Part shown: one piece after another, positions 60,205 to 64,000 of the stretch
Position numbering within the stretch: position 1 is the first letter of the stretch
Layout: every line of letters begins with the position of its first letter
Assembly (NCBI GenBank): GCA_016699715.1
Contig: CP065007.1
Span: 3,235,001 to 3,299,000 of the forward strand
Length of the DNA stretch: 64,000 nt
Direction of reading: 5' to 3'
DNA from: Candidatus Competibacteraceae bacterium
Lineage (GTDB): Bacteria > Pseudomonadota > Gammaproteobacteria > Competibacterales > Competibacteraceae
Notes under the pieces: generated by a model
Seen by the model: the letters and a program-made list of their open reading frames with translations, nothing else
Database searches by the model: none
Told to the model about the DNA's origin: nothing
Program-made: the position numbers and the translations under genes

Positions 60205-63115
60205 CGAAGTGATTGTAATATTCGATGAATGCTTCAGCGGGTAGCGGTTTGCTGAAATAGTAACCCTGTGCGACGTCGCAGCCGCTCTCGCGCAGAAAGT
60301 TCAATTGCTCGGTGCTTTCGATGCCTTCGGCCACTACGTTCAAGCGCAGGCTTTTACCCATCTGGATGATGGCGATGGCGATGGCGGTATCGTCGGGATC
60401 GTCGGGAATGTCCCGGACGAAGGACTGATCGATTTTGAGCCGGTTGACCGGAAAGCGCTTGAGATAGCTCAGGCTGGAGTAGCCGATGCCGAAGTCGTCC
60501 ACGGCGAACTGCACTCCACTCGCCTGTAGCCGGTGCATGGTTTCGATCATTTTCTCGGTGTCGCGCATCAGCAGGCTTTCGGTGATCTCCAGCTCCAGCC
60601 ACTGGGGCGCCAGACCGGCGGCTTGGAGAGCATCGATCACCTGATTTTCCAGACGCGGTTGCAGCCATTGTTTGGCGGACAGGTTGACGGCGACCGGCAT
60701 GGCTGGTAGTCCGGCGGCCTGCCAGCGGTGGTTTTGCGCACAAGCGGTTCGCAGGGTCCATTCGCCGATCGCATTGATCAGCCCGATCTCCTCGGCGATC
60801 GGAATGAAGGTGATCGGCGGTATCAGGCCACGCTTGGGATGTTGCCAGCGGATCAGCGCCTCCACGCCGATCAGTTGCCGGGTGTTGAGATCGATCTGCG
60901 GCTGGTAGTGCAGCACGAACTCCTCCCGCTCCAGGGCATGCCTCAGCTCATTGCCCAGCGTGAACAGTTCCGACACTTGGACATTGAGTTCGGAGGTGAA
61001 AAAGACATAGCCGGCACGACCGGCTTCCTTGGCCTGATACATGGCGTTGTCGGCGAAGCGGATCAGGGTCGGCGGGTCGGCGGCATCCAGCGGATAGATG
61101 CTGATGCCGATGCTGGTGTTGACGTGCAGCCGATGCTCTTGCAGGGCGAACGGCTCGCGCAATGCGTGCAGCAGGTGTTCGGCGACTCGACCGGCGATGG
61201 CCGGCTCGTCGATCTCCGGCAGCACCAGGATAAACTCGTCGCCCCCCTGTCGGGCCAGGATATCCTCTTGCCGGATGCAGGCGCGCAATCGTTCGGTGAC
61301 CGCTTGCAGCAGCTGGTCGCCGATACCGTGGCCCAGCGAGTCGTTGATGGTCTTGAAGCGGTCGAGATCCAGGAACAGAATGCCGACGTAACCCTGTCGG
61401 CGATGAGCGCGGTGAATGGCCTGGTTGAGGCGCTCGATCAGCAGGGACCGGTTGGGCAGCCCGGTCAGTGGATCGTGAGTGGCCAGATGGTGGATGCGCT
61501 CGGTGGCGATCTTGCGCTGCGATTCCCGGTCGAACAGATCCAGCGCGAAGGACAGCTCTCCGGCCAGATTGGCCAGCAGACCGGTGATGTCGGCGTCGAA
61601 GAAATCGCGCTCGGCCGCATAAGCGCACAGGCAGCCGACCGTCTGGCCGTCGCGCCGCAGCGGAAAAGCGGCCCCCGACCGAATGCCCAATGCCTGGGTT
61701 GTCCGCCGCCATGCGGGAGACTTGGAATCCTCCTGGAAATCGTTATCGACCTCTGGAGTCCCCTGCCGCAGCGCCCGCCCGGCCGGACTCCAGTGTGTCG
61801 GCTGACTGGGGTCGCTGGAGATGGGAGAGTCGGTCAGATAATGCAGATAATTGGGTGCCATCCCGGCGTGCGCCATTAATTGGAATCCGTCGTTTTCCGG
61901 GTTGACGAAACCGATCCATACCACCCGCATCTGCTCCAGATCGATGACGATTTGGCAGATCTGCTGGAACAGCTCATGGGGTTCGGCGTGGCGGATGATG
62001 GCGGCGCTGGTTCGGCTCAGGGCGGCGTAAAAATGGCTCAGACGAAGGATCCTGCGTTCCGCCAGTTTTTGCTGCGTCATGTCGCGGACGGCCGCGACAG
62101 TGATCTTGTGTCCCTTGTGGGTGAAATGACGGACGAACAGATCGGCGGGGAAAACGGAGCCATCCTTGCGCCGGTGCGGCTGATCGCTAAGGCGCTTTGA
62201 GATCAGGCGCGACAGTTCTTCGGCATCGTCGTTGGTGGTGACGGACAGATCGGTGTCGCGCATGCCCAGCAATTCTTCCCGGGTATAGCCGTACAGCTTG
62301 CTGGCCGCCGGGTTGACCGACAGGATGCGCCCGTCCTGACTGTCCACCAGAAACAGAGCGTCGCCGACGGTCGCGAACACGCTGCGGTATTTCAGCTCGC
62401 TGGCGTGCAGCGCCGCCTGAGCTTTTTTGTGCTGGGTGATGTCTTCCTTGATGGCAACGAAGTGGGTGATGACGCCGTGCTCGTCGCGGATCGGGGCAAT
62501 GGTGGCGGATTCCCAATACAGCGCGCCGTCCTTGCGCCGGTTGCGGAATTCACCGTGCCATTCACCGCCGTCGGTGATGGTTTGCCACAGCCGCTGGTAC
62601 TGCTCGCGCGAGGTCCGACCGGATTTGAGAATGCGCGGGTTGGCGCCGATCACCTCGGCTTGGGAATAGCCGGTGGTTTCGTTGAACTTCGGGTTGGCGT
62701 ACTCGATCACGCCATTGCGGTCGGTGATGATCACGCTGTTGGCGCTTTGTTCGAGCGCCCGCGAATACTTTCGCAGCGTCTGCTCCACCTGTCGCCGTTC
62801 CTGGATTTCCATGGTAAGCCGTTCCTGTTGCTGAAAAAAATCCAGAATCAGCCGGGCGATCCGGCCGAATTCGGTATCTTCGCCGGACAGCGGTTCCAGT
62901 ATGGCCGAATCCCGCGGGGACAGGCTGCGGGCGATGGTCCACAGCGGCCGGCTCACCCATTGGAACAAAGCGGCGGCCAGCGCGACCAACAGCAGCAGGT
63001 TCAGGCCGAGAAACAGAAGGGATTGCTGAATCGCCAGGCCCGTCGCGGAGAGCAGCATCGCCAGAAACAGCAACCAGAACACGCGAAACTGGATTTTGCC
63101 GTGGCCGGGCTTCAT
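60179..63115 (-). CDS. PAS-GAF-GGDEF-EAL cyclic di-GMP signalling protein
   Basis: A 978-residue sensor. Two membrane helices lie at the N-terminus (RVFWLLFLAMLLSATGLAI and LLFLGLNLLLLVALAAALF). Two PAS/PAC domains follow (from about 135 and 260), then a GAF-like region (about 390-535), GGDEF (GGDEFILVLPE) and EAL (GVEALIRWQHPKRG). Both catalytic signatures are intact, so it may both make and break cyclic di-GMP. The EAL part has the metal and loop motifs VDDFGIGYSSLSYLKRFP and IDQSFVRDI. The start was set at the ATG that overlaps the rarD stop; the longer open frame is a shadow of rarD. Confidence 0.9.
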   Translation of the reverse strand: MKPGHGKIQFRVFWLLFLAMLLSATGLAIQQSLLFLGLNLLLLVALAAALFQWVSRPLWTIARSLSPRDSAILEPLSGEDTEFGRIARLILDFFQQQERLTMEIQERRQVEQTLRKYSRALEQSANSVIITDRNGVIEYANPKFNETTGYSQAEVIGANPRILKSGRTSREQYQRLWQTITDGGEWHGEFRNRRKDGALYWESATIAPIRDEHGVITHFVAIKEDITQHKKAQAALHASELKYRSVFATVGDALFLVDSQDGRILSVNPAASKLYGYTREELLGMRDTDLSVTTNDDAEELSRLISKRLSDQPHRRKDGSVFPADLFVRHFTHKGHKITVAAVRDMTQQKLAERRILRLSHFYAALSRTSAAIIRHAEPHELFQQICQIVIDLEQMRVVWIGFVNPENDGFQLMAHAGMAPNYLHYLTDSPISSDPSQPTHWSPAGRALRQGTPEVDNDFQEDSKSPAWRRTTQALGIRSGAAFPLRRDGQTVGCLCAYAAERDFFDADITGLLANLAGELSFALDLFDRESQRKIATERIHHLATHDPLTGLPNRSLLIERLNQAIHRAHRRQGYVGILFLDLDRFKTINDSLGHGIGDQLLQAVTERLRACIRQEDILARQGGDEFILVLPEIDEPAIAGRVAEHLLHALREPFALQEHRLHVNTSIGISIYPLDAADPPTLIRFADNAMYQAKEAGRAGYVFFTSELNVQVSELFTLGNELRHALEREEFVLHYQPQIDLNTRQLIGVEALIRWQHPKRGLIPPITFIPIAEEIGLINAIGEWTLRTACAQNHRWQAAGLPAMPVAVNLSAKQWLQPRLENQVIDALQAAGLAPQWLELEITESLLMRDTEKMIETMHRLQASGVQFAVDDFGIGYSSLSYLKRFPVNRLKIDQSFVRDIPDDPDDTAIAIAIIQMGKSLRLNVVAEGIESTEQLNFLRESGCDVAQGYYFSKPLPAEAFIEYYNHFARGLPSPR

Positions 63116-64000
63116 GAGCGCGGGGTCCGGTGTGGGGTGGTGGTGGCGCGGCGGGCGATCCAGAGGCCACGCGAGCGATGGCTGGAATAGGCGTCGATGC
63201 TGTAGAGCGCCAGGGCCAGCCAGATGCAGCCGAACGCAATCAGGTGAGTGTAGGTAAAAGGTTCGCGATAAACCACGACCGCCAGCAGGAATTGCAGGGT
63301 GGGCGTCAGATATTGAATCAGACCCACGGTGGACAGGCGCAGGCGCTGGGTGGCCTGGAGAAACAGCAGCAAGGGGGCAACGGTAATTGGGCCGGCGGCC
63401 AGCAGCAACAGGTCGGTGCGCCCGTCCAGCATGCCGGGCGCGCCGGCGCCGCGCACCGCAAAGACCGTGAGAAACAACAGGGCGATGGGAGCCATCAACA
63501 GGGTTTCCACACACAGCCCCAGCATGGCGGCATGACCGGCCTTCTTGCGCAGCAGTCCATAACCGCCAAAACTGAGTGCCAGGGTCAGGGAAATCCAGGG
63601 AAACACGCCGTGGCCGAGCACCAGCACCAACACCCCGGCGCCGGCGATGGCAACCGCGCTCCACTGGCGCGGGTTCAGCCGCTCGCGCAGGAACAGCACG
63701 CCCAGCACGACATTGACCAGCGGATTGATGTAATAGCCAAGGCTGGCTTCCAGAATCCGGCCGGTTTGCACCGCCCAGATATACAGCAGCCAGTTGATGG
63801 AGATCAGCAGGGCGGTCAGCAGGTAAAAGCGCAGGTGACGCCCGGTGCGGAAGGTGGCCAGCAGGAGCGGTCCCTGTCTCCGCGCCAGCATCAGCACCAG
63901 CAGCAGCACCGCCGAACCCAAAATCCGATGCGCCAGTACCTCCAGCGCCGGAACATTCTGCAACAGTTTGAAATAAATGGGGAAAAGCCCCCATAATGCA
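63112..64000 (-). CDS. rarD: RarD protein, EamA family transporter (5' end outside window)
   Basis: The frame is open to the right edge: the last bases read LWGLFPIYFKLLQNVP ahead of ALEVLAHRILGSAVLLL, the usual RarD beginning, so only a few N-terminal codons are missing. The visible 295 residues contain ten hydrophobic segments and the marker INWLLYIWAVQTGRILEAS, then GYYINPLVNVVLGVLFLRER. RarD belongs to the drug/metabolite transporter superfamily; the substrate is not known. It overlaps the GGDEF-EAL gene by four bases. Confidence 0.9.
   Translation of the reverse strand, partial: ALWGLFPIYFKLLQNVPALEVLAHRILGSAVLLLVLMLARRQGPLLLATFRTGRHLRFYLLTALLISINWLLYIWAVQTGRILEASLGYYINPLVNVVLGVLFLRERLNPRQWSAVAIAGAGVLVLVLGHGVFPWISLTLALSFGGYGLLRKKAGHAAMLGLCVETLLMAPIALLFLTVFAVRGAGAPGMLDGRTDLLLLAAGPITVAPLLLFLQATQRLRLSTVGLIQYLTPTLQFLLAVVVYREPFTYTHLIAFGCIWLALALYSIDAYSSHRSRGLWIARRATTTPHRTPRS

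Noticed and set aside
63116..63994. N-terminal extension of the GGDEF-EAL protein up to the right edge
   Set aside because: This region codes for RarD in another frame; the four-base overlap at 63112-63115 gives a natural start.

Overview
The window reads as chromosomal DNA of a GC-rich gammaproteobacterium. Support comes from gene orders known in that class: pepA divergent from lptF-lptG, def-fmt-rsmB, tolC with pcm, nagZ-hpt-methylthioinosine phosphorylase, ntrB-ntrC next to glnA, and ispB / rplU-rpmA-obgE-proB. The exact genus cannot be fixed by eye; a Competibacter-like lineage is only an impression.

Layout. 1-14.3 kb: 5' part of pepA, lptFG, an RDD membrane protein, a pcm-rhodanese-tolC operon, trkA, an NtrY/NtrX-type two-component pair, and a tightly overlapped def-fmt-rsmB-DUF4390-ntrY-ntrX run on the minus strand. 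14.4-20.3 kb: LysM lipoprotein, dprA, smg, topA, tsaC-like gene on the plus strand; dprA and tsaC lack an ordinary start codon where the conserved N-terminus begins. 20.3-22.8 kb: purine salvage (methylthioinosine phosphorylase, hpt) with nagZ. 22.9-27.3 kb: a four-gene signalling operon (PAS histidine kinase, receiver, receiver-PP2C phosphatase, STAS protein) that looks like a partner-switching module. 27.3-33.0 kb: L,D-transpeptidase, CYTH protein, trmL, then ntrC, ntrB and glnA, with recognisable sigma-54 promoters and two NtrC-like operators. 33.3-36.5 kb: a P-type proton ATPase whose N-terminus is a secreted FimV-like LysM module, followed by a broken yfdX-family gene.

37.1-53.4 kb is an accessory defence island: a class 1 DISARM system (drmD, drmMI, drmA, drmB and a truncated drmC). 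It is interrupted by two insertions. One is a strongly AT-rich SF1 (UvrD-like) helicase gene with a RelE-like N-terminal part, between drmD and drmMI. The other is a PIN-domain toxin-antitoxin pair on the opposite strand, between drmMI and drmA. The island ends at the 3' end of a tRNA-Pro(CGG) gene, a typical integration site, and drmC is cut off just before it.

53.4-64 kb returns to core genes: ispB, rplU, rpmA, obgE and proB, then a TerD-AIM24 fusion with a neighbouring AIM24 paralogue, a DUF1499 lipoprotein, a PAS/GAF/GGDEF/EAL protein and the 3' part of rarD, which runs off the right edge.

The most interesting items are the DISARM island with its embedded helicase, the LysM-proton-ATPase fusion, and the probable non-canonical CTG starts.
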